Of a stretch of 46,265 nt of DNA, positions 27,441 to 36,445 are shown in pieces. The notes under the pieces were generated by a model. That model did no database searches, had not been told where the DNA came from, and worked only from the letters and a program-made list of their open reading frames with translations. The stretch's first letter is position 1, and each line of letters starts with the position of its first letter. The stretch comes from Gammaproteobacteria bacterium (GTDB lineage Bacteria; Pseudomonadota; Gammaproteobacteria; Steroidobacterales; Woeseiaceae): assembly GCA_018699395.1 (NCBI GenBank), contig JABIQN010000001.1, positions 67,678 through 113,942 of the forward strand, in the 5' to 3' direction. Both the position numbers and the translations under genes were made by a program.

Positions 27441-29693
27441 TCAACTAAAAACATCAAATATATGACTGTACTTAATGATCACCTCTTTACCTCTCGGATT
27501 TGCACCGATGCCTCGTTCGTCAACTTCGTTGTAGACAAGAAAGAAGCCAGAATTTGCGGTCTGTAACCATGAAAAACGCAAATTCGTACCAAGTGTATCC
27601 TCTACTTGATTGTACTGAACCAACGTTTGCAACAGAATCTTAGGTGTAAATGCATAGGATAAACGCAGTTGTGTAAGGTTAGCGTTAAATTGCCCCCCAG
27701 GCACTGGAAGATCATATTTGTTGTAGTTATAAGTCAGCTCAGATCTAAATGAATCTCCAATCCTATAAATAACACTCGACTTAACGGCAATACGATTACC
27801 GCCGAACTGACCACCTACATACGTTACGCTTTGTAAGCTAAGAGGCGCGGCTTTATTAGTATTAAACCGAATCTGGGCTTCAGTATGGTCATAAGTACCC
27901 GGCTGAATGGTGACTCCATCAACAATATCAAAAGCAGTATGCACACCTTCACGAGTGAAATTCATGCCAGTATCAACTCTGTAGCCGTTACGAAACTCCC
28001 AATGATTGTCCACATGCAAAAAACCAGTCTCATGAAAGCCGTCGAAATCCCAGTAACTGGTATAAGAAATATGTGGCCTTACCTCAAGTAACCCCCATTT
28101 ATCTTTCGGCCGAATTCTGCGTAGAACCAATGCTGTCATACGTCGATAGTTCGAACGCTTAAGAAAGCCGGCCTCAGGATTGAAGTCCTCACCGACCTGA
28201 CCGTACTCGAATCGGTTCAGCCACTCACTCGAGTTATAAATCGCTTTAGCAGAAAACGCTTCATCACGACCATCCAGCCCAGGTGTTGCTGTTTTTGCAA
28301 CCCAGCCCTCTAGCATCAGATTCTCACCAATACCCCAACGACCATCCACAGAATAAGTTTGATTCTTGTCCTCACCGGGTGCAACAAGATGAGAACCATC
28401 TCCATCACGACCGACGTACATGAAGCCGATAGATGAACGGCTGGGTAGCTCCTGATTTACTCTTGCAACCGTGAATTTATTACCCGGTGCAACACCTGCA
28501 ACGGCCTCCGAATGCATGTGAAGAAAACCCACATTCGTGTTACCGGCGATCTTCCCCGATAACCGTGCTCCGCCCACGATTGGTAGCTGATCACCTCCAC
28601 TACTAATGCCGATACGCCGACTGAAAAACATCTGAACTGCCCGTTCATCACCCACAGAAAACTGTGCGGCATTTTCAAGGAAAAAAGGTCGTTTTTCTTT
28701 AAAGAAAAGACTGAATCTATCCAGATTCATTTGTTGTTCATCGGCCTCGACCTGGGCAAAGTCAGTGTTATAGGTCGCGTCCAACGTGAGGCTTGGTGTA
28801 ATCGAATACTTGATATCGAAACCAACTTCGGTGCTGCTTTGCGTGCCGGCTACGCCGCCAGCTTGTTCAGACTGGCCGAGAAAGTAGGGTGAAATTTGCA
28901 AATTACGTAGTTTAGACGGCTCTAATCCAGTAACGCTACCAGCCTCAGATAGGCGGTACAGCTTGTGTTGCTTAGACAAAGGAGCCCAAAAGACTATTTC
29001 ATTATTTCGACGAATATTTCGTTGGAAATTTATTCCCCATGTTTGTATATCACCACGACCGTATCGAAGAGTACTGAATGGGATTCGCATCTCAGCACTC
29101 CAACCAATATCGCTTACGGTAGTTGCAACTTCCCAAGAGCCATCCCAGTTCAGATTGAAGCCACCGCCTCCAGAGCCCATCGCACCGCCTGCGCCTTCAC
29201 GGGTTACTTGGCCATCGTATTGAATACCCGCTGCATTAGTGCCAAATATATAACCATTTTGGCCGTCTCGAAGACCATCAATGATTAACTGAAAACTATC
29301 TGTATCACCTAGTGCGGAGTCGCGGCGACTATCAGTAATGAGTATGTCTTCTGGGGCATCATCGTATGCGATCATTCCGATGTATAAAGCATCATCTAAG
29401 AAACCAACATACACTTCCGTTTTTTGCGTCGCAGGGGATCCATCATCAGGCTGAATTTGCTGGAATCCGCTCGCTGGGGTTAGTTCCGCCCAGGCCGGAT
29501 CACCAAGCACGATGCCATCCAGAAGTGGCTCACTTGCCATCTCACCGCTTTGAATCACGGGCCTCTCGTCGGGCGTCGCTGACAAAACTGGTGTTTGTCC
29601 AAGCACTAGAATGCACAGCAAGGTAATTTGAAGAGTTCGTGGATTCTGCAACATCGTAATAGCTAGTCTTTTGAGGAAAAATAGACTCAGCAT
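27441..29693 (-). CDS. DUF5916 domain protein, exported, probable outer-membrane beta-barrel
   Basis: A 750-residue secreted protein. The signal peptide ends LSA-T near residue 39; an internal ATG at 29654 (MLQNPRTLQI) would give a shorter, more usual signal and may be the true start. Residues 45-240 form a carbohydrate-binding family 9-like beta-sandwich (PLLDGIVLGDPAW, VYVGFLDDALYIG, GWSAEMRIPFSTLRY). The rest alternates short polar and aromatic stretches ending with FS, typical of an outer-membrane barrel, with EKRPFFLENAAQF in the middle. Such proteins often sit with peptidases or TonB systems, but here it is solitary. Function unknown. Confidence 0.8.
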   Translation of the reverse strand: MLSLFFLKRLAITMLQNPRTLQITLLCILVLGQTPVLSATPDERPVIQSGEMASEPLLDGIVLGDPAWAELTPASGFQQIQPDDGSPATQKTEVYVGFLDDALYIGMIAYDDAPEDILITDSRRDSALGDTDSFQLIIDGLRDGQNGYIFGTNAAGIQYDGQVTREGAGGAMGSGGGGFNLNWDGSWEVATTVSDIGWSAEMRIPFSTLRYGRGDIQTWGINFQRNIRRNNEIVFWAPLSKQHKLYRLSEAGSVTGLEPSKLRNLQISPYFLGQSEQAGGVAGTQSSTEVGFDIKYSITPSLTLDATYNTDFAQVEADEQQMNLDRFSLFFKEKRPFFLENAAQFSVGDERAVQMFFSRRIGISSGGDQLPIVGGARLSGKIAGNTNVGFLHMHSEAVAGVAPGNKFTVARVNQELPSRSSIGFMYVGRDGDGSHLVAPGEDKNQTYSVDGRWGIGENLMLEGWVAKTATPGLDGRDEAFSAKAIYNSSEWLNRFEYGQVGEDFNPEAGFLKRSNYRRMTALVLRRIRPKDKWGLLEVRPHISYTSYWDFDGFHETGFLHVDNHWEFRNGYRVDTGMNFTREGVHTAFDIVDGVTIQPGTYDHTEAQIRFNTNKAAPLSLQSVTYVGGQFGGNRIAVKSSVIYRIGDSFRSELTYNYNKYDLPVPGGQFNANLTQLRLSYAFTPKILLQTLVQYNQVEDTLGTNLRFSWLQTANSGFFLVYNEVDERGIGANPRGKEVIIKYSHIFDVFS

Positions 29694-29855
29694 GATAAGT
29701 GACTCTCAATCAAAAAAATAGCACCCTCACATGCGTTAGCCGATCGCGCAATGAATCGCATATGACCATATGAAATGGCATTATAGTCCTTAAACATACC
29801 ATTCTAAATTTGGTTAACCTGTGGCTTTATCCAACCACGATACTATAAGTTGAAT

Positions 29856-30761
29856 ATGACAAACCCATTACAAAAAGATCTGGAATCTGGCCGATTTACC
29901 GTGACCGCTGAGATTACGCCCCCTCGTGGTGCTGATTTTGATTCGCTGACTGCAGCTGCTGAAATACTGAAGCCTGCCGTTTCAGCCGTAAATCTGACAG
30001 ATGGAGCCGGCGCCCGAGTCCGTATGTCCAGCCTTGCCGCCGCTATCCATCTCAAGCAAATAAACGTAGAACCGATCATGCAAATGACTTGCCGCGATCG
30101 GAATCGAATAGCGATTCAGAGTGACTTACTCGGCGCTGCCGCTTTCGGTATCAGTAACGTGCTAGCACTCGCTGGCGATAACGTCGACGCTGGGGACAAC
30201 AAAGATGCCAAGGGTGTTTTCGACTTCAACTCCAGGGACTTGTTGACGGTAATGCGTACGATGAGCGAAGAAAAGACCACGTTGTCGGGAGCGGAACTAA
30301 GCACAGCCCCAAACTTTTTCCCGGCTGCGGCGGATGCGCCATGTGACCCTACTGACGACTGGACACCAGACAGATTGATGGAGAAGCACGCGGCCGGCGC
30401 TCGCTTCGTGCAAACTCAATATTGCTATGACATGGATATTCTCGGTCGCTATATGCGAAGGCTCGCCGAGCATGGCGTAAACGAAAAGCTATACTTCATT
30501 GTTGGCCTCGGACCACTGCGCTCGGCTAAAGGTGCAACATGGATGCGAGACAATTTATTCGGCACGATCATGCCGGACAGCGTCATACGACGCATGGAAA
30601 CAGCGAGCGAACCTCGCGATGAAGGCGTTCGTATCTGCGCCGAACTGATGCAACAAGCCAGCGAGATTATCGGTGTCTCCGGTGCGCATCTAATGGCGCC
30701 AGGCCTGCACCAAGAAATAGTAGCAGCGACCGAGCTAGCCGGCTTTAGCAAAGAGAGTTAA
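29856..30761 (+). CDS. Methylenetetrahydrofolate reductase family protein (PF02219)
   Basis: About 301 residues from the ATG at 29856 (a TTG two codons earlier is also possible). FTVTAEITPPRGAD opens the barrel with the catalytic glutamate, MQMTCRDRNRIAIQSDLLGA is the flavin- and folate-binding strand, VLALAGDN follows, and ARFVQTQYCYD near 195 is the conserved F-x-Q-x-Q-like stretch. Canonical MetF reduces methylene-THF to methyl-THF using NADH and FAD. This copy is divergent (PTDDW, LYFIVGLGPLRSA), so a C1-catabolic or other role is possible. No methionine-pathway gene is adjacent. Confidence 0.8.
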   Translation: MTNPLQKDLESGRFTVTAEITPPRGADFDSLTAAAEILKPAVSAVNLTDGAGARVRMSSLAAAIHLKQINVEPIMQMTCRDRNRIAIQSDLLGAAAFGISNVLALAGDNVDAGDNKDAKGVFDFNSRDLLTVMRTMSEEKTTLSGAELSTAPNFFPAAADAPCDPTDDWTPDRLMEKHAAGARFVQTQYCYDMDILGRYMRRLAEHGVNEKLYFIVGLGPLRSAKGATWMRDNLFGTIMPDSVIRRMETASEPRDEGVRICAELMQQASEIIGVSGAHLMAPGLHQEIVAATELAGFSKES

Positions 30762-30954
30762 TCGAGTGATGAATGGCCCCTGGGCAAAAAACCGAACGCA
30801 GAGGCAAGTAGTAGGCGTGGGCATGCATTCACCAAGAGTAATTATAGGCGCTGGCACCGCTGCTACGGAACTGCAAAAAATTCAGCAGGACCTCTTACTG
30901 CTGACGTTACTCATGCTTGCGCTAAACTATAAACTACTCGATAAGTAGGATTTT

Positions 30955-31668
30955 ATGATGGATAAGCTCGTTCAATTCAGTTTGCAGGACAACGTGGCCA
31001 CCATTCGTATTGATGATGGCAAACGCAATGCTTTATCACCACAGGTCTTGCATGATATTTACCAAGCATTTGATCGGGCCGAATCTGCCGGCGCAACAGT
31101 AATAATTACCGGTCGGGAAGACGTTTTCTCAGCTGGGTTTGACCTTCACGTTATGAAGCGTGGAGGTCTCAATGCGCTGCGAATGTTGCGCGCCGGCTAT
31201 GGCTTGACTGCCCGCGTCATGGGCTACCCCTACCCGGTCATTGCAGCCTGCAACGGCCACTCGCTTGCGATGGGTGTTTTTCTTATGTTGTCGACTGACT
31301 ACGTGATCGGCAGCCGCGGTGATTTTAAGATCGCTGCAAACGAGGTAGCTATCGGCATGACCATGCCACGCGTTGCTGCGGCAACGTTACGGCACCGACT
31401 CGACCCAGCAGCCTTCCAGCGGGCTGTCACTCTGTCCGAATACTTCGATGTCGAATCCGCTAAAGACGCCGGGTTTTTCGACGAACTAGTCGATACGACT
31501 GAGTTGATGTCTCGTGCCGAAACTCTCGCACACTCTTACAAGAATCTCGACTTGCGAGCACATACCGCGTCGAAACGAAGAATACGTGCCGCACTCATCC
31601 GAAGAATCCGATGCAATATACCTTTGGATCTCATTGACGCCGCGCTGGTGGGTTTGAGAAGACCTTAA
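30955..31668 (+). CDS. Enoyl-CoA hydratase/isomerase (crotonase) family protein
   Basis: A 237-residue crotonase-fold protein. The oxyanion hole is formed by VFSAGFDLHVM (about 58-68) and ACNGHSLAMGVFLML (about 99-113). The catalytic glutamate region is FKIAANEVAIGMTMP near 130. It is a little shorter than typical 255-residue hydratases but keeps the core. The reaction on the acyl-CoA is undefined. An AGGA Shine-Dalgarno sequence precedes tandem ATGs at 30955 and 30958. The 190-base gap to the MTHFR gene contains a 7-base inverted repeat (TCAGCAG at 30882, CTGCTGA at 30898). Confidence 0.83.
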   Translation: MMDKLVQFSLQDNVATIRIDDGKRNALSPQVLHDIYQAFDRAESAGATVIITGREDVFSAGFDLHVMKRGGLNALRMLRAGYGLTARVMGYPYPVIAACNGHSLAMGVFLMLSTDYVIGSRGDFKIAANEVAIGMTMPRVAAATLRHRLDPAAFQRAVTLSEYFDVESAKDAGFFDELVDTTELMSRAETLAHSYKNLDLRAHTASKRRIRAALIRRIRCNIPLDLIDAALVGLRRP

Positions 31669-31873
31669 AGAACCCCCAATATTCCGCTCGAAAATAAGTT
31701 ACGTAGTTGGCCGGTATTGAAGTAGGAGTCGTTACACGAGTTACAGGCTCCAAAACTGATGTCGGGCTGGTTTGGATCGACTGCTTGACCATTGCTATGC
31801 TGCAGCGTGGACACTGATAGTTATCCAAAACATTACTCTGCTTGGCAAATTCAATCGAAATACAGTCGAACAA
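31631..31873 (-). CDS. Possible small zinc-ribbon-like protein, doubtful
   Basis: An 80-codon frame on the minus strand that overlaps the crotonase 3' end by 38 bases. The product has YQCPRC near residue 20 and a Cys at position 4, which could suit a small zinc-binding fold, followed by a Thr/Ser/Pro-rich stretch. Only a TTG start is available, and no ribosome-binding sequence is clear. No family is recognised. It is listed because it occupies most of an otherwise empty 275-base gap. Confidence 0.25.
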   Translation of the reverse strand: MFDCISIEFAKQSNVLDNYQCPRCSIAMVKQSIQTSPTSVLEPVTRVTTPTSIPANYVTYFRAEYWGFFKVFSNPPARRQ

Positions 31874-31943
31874 TCAATAGTGTGCTGGCGTACTATGTCC
31901 TCAATAAAGGTCGCGAACTCGATCTCACACTGGGGCAAACGTC

Positions 31944-32051
31944 ATGGGTAAAGAACAGAAGAGCAACAAAGAAGCGAAGAAACAACCGCGTATGACCCCA
32001 AAAGAGAAAAAAGCCGCGAAGAAAGCCAAGAAAAATGAAAAAAGTGCGTAG
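31944..32051 (+). CDS. Very small lysine-rich protein
   Basis: A 35-residue product starting MGKEQKSNKEAKKQPRMTPK and ending KNEKSA, with about 40 percent lysine. Short proteins with the same KEQ.SNKEAKK...TPKEKKAAKKAKK design are, to my memory, widespread unannotated proteins in Gammaproteobacteria. GGGG lies at a plausible Shine-Dalgarno distance, and a 16-base palindrome follows 18 bases after the stop. The high positive charge suggests binding to RNA, ribosomes or acidic partners; this is an inference from composition. Confidence 0.65.
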   Translation: MGKEQKSNKEAKKQPRMTPKEKKAAKKAKKNEKSA

Positions 32052-32068
32052 GCGAGTAAACTAACTCA

Positions 32069-32084
32069 CTGCGTAGCTACGCAG
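32069..32084. repeat. Perfect 16-bp palindrome
   Basis: CTGCGTAGCTACGCAG reads the same on both strands. It lies 18 bases after the stop of the lysine-rich small protein. A transcript could fold it as a short stem with almost no loop. No T-run follows, so it is not a classic intrinsic terminator; it may be a protein site or a partial terminator. Confidence 0.5.
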
Positions 32085-32245
32085 CACCCATCCCGGTACC
32101 CAAACCACTAGGCTGACTATAATCAGCGAGCTATTATTAGCACGCGAGCTTTGTTTGCTGTGTCCGAGTATGGCCGCTCCACTAACAATTAAAAGCCACA
32201 CATCCCATATTTATATCATTCTCGCTATTCAAATAAACCTTACGC

Positions 32246-33169
32246 CTACCGCAGGAATTCCTTAACCGCCTCCTGGACCGGCGCACTGGTCTGTGCGCCC
32301 AAAGTCTGCACCGAGATCGCGGCCGCAGCTTGGGCGAATTCGATTGATTCAGCCAGCAGATGGCCACCGGCCAGACCGACTGCGAGGCAGCCATTGAACA
32401 CGTCGCCGGCTGCTGTTGTATCAATAGGCACAACTGGGAAAGCCGGAAAAGCGCTAGTCCGTATTTCGTCGCCCTGCTTTTCTGACAAGAAAACACCTTG
32501 CGAGCCACGGGTCAGCAGCACGGCTAACACGCCGCGCTCATGTAAGACAGACGCCGCAGCGGCCATACTGTTTTCGTCGGTAACGCTAATGCCGGTCAGG
32601 AGTTCTATTTCAGACTCATTGGGTGTAAGTAAATCGAGCAGTGGGAAGATCTCATCCGGCAGTACACAGGCGGGTGCCGGATTTAGGATAACTTTGGCGC
32701 CACCCGCATGAGCGAGGCGAGCACTCTCGAGTACCGTATCGAGCGGAATCTCCAGCTGCATCAAAACAACTGCGGCGTCGTTCAGCAGATTTCCCGCCGC
32801 GACGATGCATTGCGGACTCAACAGGAAATTAGCGCCGGGTGCTACGGCAATGCTGTTTTCACCACTGTCAGCAACCAAGATCTGCGCGACTCCCGATGGC
32901 GCGCTGTCATCCACTCGGCAATGATCCGTATTAATCCCGTCGCTTGCGAAGCCCGCCAAAGCCTGCTCACCGAACATGTCAGCGCCGACGCAAGCCACCA
33001 GGCTGACATCTCCGCCGACCCGGGCCGCGGCCACGGCTTGATTGGCTCCCTTGCCACCTGCAGCGGTCAGAAATTCGCTGCCCATTATCGTTTCGCCTGG
33101 CGCCGGGATATGTGGTACCTGGATGATCATGTCGGTATTGGAAGAGCCCACTACGACCAACTTTTTCAT
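32246..33169 (-). CDS. rbsK: Ribokinase-type PfkB carbohydrate kinase
   Basis: A 307-residue sugar kinase. VVVGSSNTDM opens the protein, GGKGANQAVAAARVG (about 39-53) is PfkB signature 1 near the sugar site, and PIDTTAAGDVFNGCLAVG (about 248-265) is signature 2 with the catalytic aspartate in the anion-hole DTTAAGD motif. The match to ribokinase is good, but in this operon it may phosphorylate another pentose or a ring-opened product. It is the last gene of the six-gene sugar cluster, 65 bases after the exported TIM-barrel gene. Confidence 0.87.
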   Translation of the reverse strand: MKKLVVVGSSNTDMIIQVPHIPAPGETIMGSEFLTAAGGKGANQAVAAARVGGDVSLVACVGADMFGEQALAGFASDGINTDHCRVDDSAPSGVAQILVADSGENSIAVAPGANFLLSPQCIVAAGNLLNDAAVVLMQLEIPLDTVLESARLAHAGGAKVILNPAPACVLPDEIFPLLDLLTPNESEIELLTGISVTDENSMAAAASVLHERGVLAVLLTRGSQGVFLSEKQGDEIRTSAFPAFPVVPIDTTAAGDVFNGCLAVGLAGGHLLAESIEFAQAAAAISVQTLGAQTSAPVQEAVKEFLR

Positions 33170-33234
33170 TTCACCACCTCAAGTGTTGGAGTAAATAATC
33201 AGGCTCTGCACGCATAGAGCTGAGTGAATAATCG

Positions 33235-34086
33235 TCAAAACTCCAGCTTTGAGACAGCAGAATAACTGTTTGCAGCGCTCTCCAATGTATCAACCGCGTC
33301 GCCATGCTCGTGGTCGTGCTCGACGTAATAATGACGAAATCCGGACAGGTCACTTGCAGCGAATAATGCCGAGAAATCGATTCCGCCAGCGCCCACATCT
33401 ACCATTGAACCATCCGCTGCCATGTCCTTTACGTGGCAAAGTGGGAAGCGGCCTGGATGTTTTTCGAAGTACGAAAACGGATCGGCCCCAGCTTTTTTGA
33501 TCCAATACAGGTCAATTTCGACCTGCATGTGCGATGGCTCGGTCTCGGCCAGCAGCAAATCCATCGGACGTATCCCATCCAGATTTCCGAACTCATAGTC
33601 GTGATTGTGATACGCGAACTTTAATCCCGCAGCATGACATTGCTCGGCAAACTCGTTGATCAGGTTAGCGTGTTGCCGGTAGTCGTCAAGCGTGGCGCGC
33701 TCCTCCGGTCGTAGCCCGGCCAGCACAATATATTGGTGGCCTACGACAAGAGCATTCTCAATCAGTTGTTCAGGCGTTTCACGCATTGGTTGCAACATCG
33801 TGTGTGTGGAGGGGGCGCTTAGTCCGAGGTCATCCAGAAATGTCCGAATATCTTTCGGACTGTGGTCGAAGTAGCCGGCAAATTCCACCTCCTGATAGCC
33901 AATGTCGGCAAGTTGAGCAAGAGTGTTGGGCACGTCAGTGGCCATTCGGTCGCGCACCGTGTAAAGCTGGATGCCAACCTTATCAAGGCGCCTCTTGGTC
34001 GCCGCTTTTTCTGCTGGTGCACACGACGTTAGTATTGGACTTACCGATATAGCCGCCATCCCTTTTAATAGCTCTCTGCGTTTCAT
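33235..34086 (-). CDS. Exported sugar phosphate isomerase/epimerase-type TIM-barrel protein
   Basis: A 283-residue AP-endonuclease-2-like barrel. The N-terminus MKRRELLKGMAAISVS is Tat-like with a lipobox ending LTSC near residue 22, so it is probably a lipoprotein or Tat-exported protein. Barrel motifs: VGIQLYTVRDRM, GYQEVEFAGYF, FAYHNHDYEF, MQVEIDLYWIKKAG and LCHVKDM, which supply metal ligands in the family. Its start overlaps the GMC stop (ATGA). It could epimerise or eliminate on a keto-sugar made in the periplasm by the neighbouring dehydrogenase. Confidence 0.83.
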   Translation of the reverse strand: MKRRELLKGMAAISVSPILTSCAPAEKAATKRRLDKVGIQLYTVRDRMATDVPNTLAQLADIGYQEVEFAGYFDHSPKDIRTFLDDLGLSAPSTHTMLQPMRETPEQLIENALVVGHQYIVLAGLRPEERATLDDYRQHANLINEFAEQCHAAGLKFAYHNHDYEFGNLDGIRPMDLLLAETEPSHMQVEIDLYWIKKAGADPFSYFEKHPGRFPLCHVKDMAADGSMVDVGAGGIDFSALFAASDLSGFRHYYVEHDHEHGDAVDTLESAANSYSAVSKLEF

Positions 34087-35792
34087 AATTTTCCTTCCTG
34101 AAGCATTTCAACGGCCGCTGCCGCCGCGCGCGCCGTTAGCGCCATGTAGGTGAGTGATGGATTCTGGCAGGCGGACGAGGTCATCGCGGAGCCGTCAGTT
34201 ACAAATAAGTTCGGCACATCATGAGCCTGGTTGAACTTGTTCAAAACCGATGTCTTTGGATCATGACCCATGCGTGCCGTTCCCATTTCGTGGATCATCA
34301 ATCCTGGTGCCGCTTTGTCCTGATTCACACTGATGTCGGTTAGCCCCGCCGCATTCATTAACTCCTCCGCGTCGGCCGCGATCGCGTCGAACATCGCAAA
34401 TTCATTTTCACGATGTTCGCAGTCGATCTCCAGAATGGGCATGCCCCAGGAATCCTTGTTCTTCTTACTAAGTCGCACACGATTCCGTTCATCCGGTAAC
34501 ATTTCGCCGAAACCAACCATGTCGAAAATCCATGGGCCGGGCCGCTGAAGTTCGGCCTTAAAATCAATGCCGATGCCTGGAGTGTTATTGCCGCGCGACC
34601 AGCTTGATCGGTAAGCGCCACCCTGATAACCGAAGCCACGCAGGAAACGCTCATCTTTATCCATAACATTGCGAAACCGGGGTAAGTAGAGGCCCCCACC
34701 CCGTCGTCCAGCATCGTACATATCCTGATGGCCTGGGAAGACACCACTTGCTCCCACGCCACCAATATGATCCATCAGATAGCGGCCGAGGGCACCACTG
34801 GAATTGGCGATCCCATTGGGAAAACGCTCTGATGTTGAGTTGAGCATGATCTGCGTAGTACCAAGCGTCGATGCACAGAGGAACACGAGCCGAGCGCCAT
34901 AGCTGCGGTGTTCGTGGTTATTGGCATCAACGACTCGGACGCCGGACGCACGATTGCTGTCGCTATCATAGATAACGCTGTCCACGATAGCGTCAGTAAC
35001 CGTGGTCAGATTACCGGTTCGATTTGCCGCCGGAAGCGTCGCCGATAAACTGGAGAAATAGGCGCCAAATGAGCAGCCACGCTGACATTCATCGCGATTC
35101 ATACAGCGTGAGCGACCCAGCGCTATTTGCTCTTTAGTGGGTTCGGTCAAGTGCGCCACGCGGCCCATGATTAGTTTACGGTCGGAAAACGCAGCCTCAA
35201 TGTTCTTTTTAATATCTTTTTCGACACAGTTCATCGGGAATGGCGGCTGGAACACACCGTCGGGAAGTTGTGACAATCCTTCGTTCGATCCACTGATGCC
35301 TGCAAAATTTTCTGCGTGGTCGTACCAAGGAGCCAGATCCTTGTAACGAATCGGCCAATCGGCACCGTGACCATCGAGTTTATTGGCTTCGAAATCAAGG
35401 TCACTTAGACGATAACTGTGCCGATGCCAGAGCAGAGAGCGACCGCCCAGCTGATGGCCACGGATCCAGGAAAACGGCTTATTATCTGGCGTCGCGTAGG
35501 GGTTCTCACGGTCGTTGACGAAAAAGTGTTTCGTGTAGTCGGAGAATGCGTAGCATTGATTTTGTACGGCATAATCACTCTCGGTCAGCGACTCAGGTAT
35601 CTGGCCCGCATAGGGCATTTCCCAGGCTGCTTTTCCTTCCGTTACATAGTCCTGGCGATGCGTGACATTGCGTCCTCGCTCGAGCAACAGCACCTTGAGA
35701 CCACGCTCGGTCAGCTCTTTCGCCGCCCAGCCGCCGGATATACCGGAGCCTACGACAATGGCGTCGAAATCGTTCGAAACTTCAGAGGGCAT
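34083..35792 (-). CDS. GMC-family oxidoreductase, large subunit of a gluconate-2-dehydrogenase-like complex
   Basis: About 569 residues from the ATG at 35792; a frame extending to 35828 exists. FAD binds at FDAIVVGSGISGGWAAKEL, followed by the glutamate of VLLLERG. GGRSLLWHRHSYR and a cysteine-rich stretch (RCMNRDECQRGCSFGAYF) occur mid-protein. The C-terminal domain has HEMGTARMG with the catalytic histidine and NPSLTYMALTARAA with the asparagine. Enzymes of this type oxidise a sugar or cyclitol hydroxyl. It has no signal peptide of its own, whereas its partner subunit carries one. A cytochrome c subunit is not adjacent. Starts 11 bases inside the subunit-3-like gene. Confidence 0.87.
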   Translation of the reverse strand: MPSEVSNDFDAIVVGSGISGGWAAKELTERGLKVLLLERGRNVTHRQDYVTEGKAAWEMPYAGQIPESLTESDYAVQNQCYAFSDYTKHFFVNDRENPYATPDNKPFSWIRGHQLGGRSLLWHRHSYRLSDLDFEANKLDGHGADWPIRYKDLAPWYDHAENFAGISGSNEGLSQLPDGVFQPPFPMNCVEKDIKKNIEAAFSDRKLIMGRVAHLTEPTKEQIALGRSRCMNRDECQRGCSFGAYFSSLSATLPAANRTGNLTTVTDAIVDSVIYDSDSNRASGVRVVDANNHEHRSYGARLVFLCASTLGTTQIMLNSTSERFPNGIANSSGALGRYLMDHIGGVGASGVFPGHQDMYDAGRRGGGLYLPRFRNVMDKDERFLRGFGYQGGAYRSSWSRGNNTPGIGIDFKAELQRPGPWIFDMVGFGEMLPDERNRVRLSKKNKDSWGMPILEIDCEHRENEFAMFDAIAADAEELMNAAGLTDISVNQDKAAPGLMIHEMGTARMGHDPKTSVLNKFNQAHDVPNLFVTDGSAMTSSACQNPSLTYMALTARAAAAAVEMLQEGKL

Positions 35793-36396
35793 AATTGTGT
35801 TGACTCCAAAACCACGCATGGCTGTCATCCGCCATTGGCACGCAGGGGAGATAGTCTCCGGGAATACGCTGAAATCTCAGCTCGACCGTCGCCCCGATTT
35901 CGGACGAGTAGTAGGCGAATAGCACCATTTTCTTTAGTACCCCAAAAAATGGATCTGTGGAATGTTCGGCAAAGAACTCCTTATCAAGCGCGCGTAGCAG
36001 AGCCATCTGCTGCTCGGTCGTGCTGGCCGAAAAACTGCTCGCTCCAGCACCGCGGGCACGCATGTCAATGCCATCAAGGCCCGCGACATACTCCGCCTGC
36101 CGTTGCGGAGACGCCCAATCCGCCAGCATCATATCGATGAAATGAGGTGCGCCAACACCCAGCGCGCCCGCCGTATCGGTCTCGGGAATAATCAGGTCCG
36201 CAATGCGGCTGAGCATTGTAAATTGTTCCGGGCAGAGGAAACGAGGCGGTGCGTCTTCGGCGATAGCGGCAAACGAGTTGCCCAGCAGGCCAAGCTGCGC
36301 TGTGGTTAGCGTGCCGCCAAGCAATGCCACGGCGCCCTTGATAGCGGTCCGCCTTGTAAGGTGTGTTCGATTATCTGCCAATTTCATAATCCTCAA
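35782..36396 (-). CDS. Gluconate 2-dehydrogenase subunit 3-like protein with Tat signal
   Basis: A 204-residue small subunit. The N-terminus has a twin-arginine motif, LTRRTAIKGA (about 13-22), followed by a hydrophobic stretch ending SFAA. Further in, QFTMLSRIADLIIPETDTAGA is the hallmark of the Gluconate_2-dh3 family, and PFFGVLKKMVLFAYYSSEIG and the final HAWFWS-like region match too. It escorts the GMC subunit through the Tat system and may structure the complex. It lies between the GMC gene and the Gfo/Idh gene in a single operon. Confidence 0.85.
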   Translation of the reverse strand: MRIMKLADNRTHLTRRTAIKGAVALLGGTLTTAQLGLLGNSFAAIAEDAPPRFLCPEQFTMLSRIADLIIPETDTAGALGVGAPHFIDMMLADWASPQRQAEYVAGLDGIDMRARGAGASSFSASTTEQQMALLRALDKEFFAEHSTDPFFGVLKKMVLFAYYSSEIGATVELRFQRIPGDYLPCVPMADDSHAWFWSQHNYAL

Positions 36397-36445
36397 TTAT
36401 TCGGGCGTCGAGTCAGGCTGTCAGCGATAGCCGGAAGGGGGCCAA

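Noticed and set aside
30766-30948. 60-codon plus-strand frame between the MTHFR and crotonase genes
   Set aside because: Starts at a GTG/ATG without a ribosome site, has no family resemblance, and spans a region with an inverted repeat that is more likely leader sequence.
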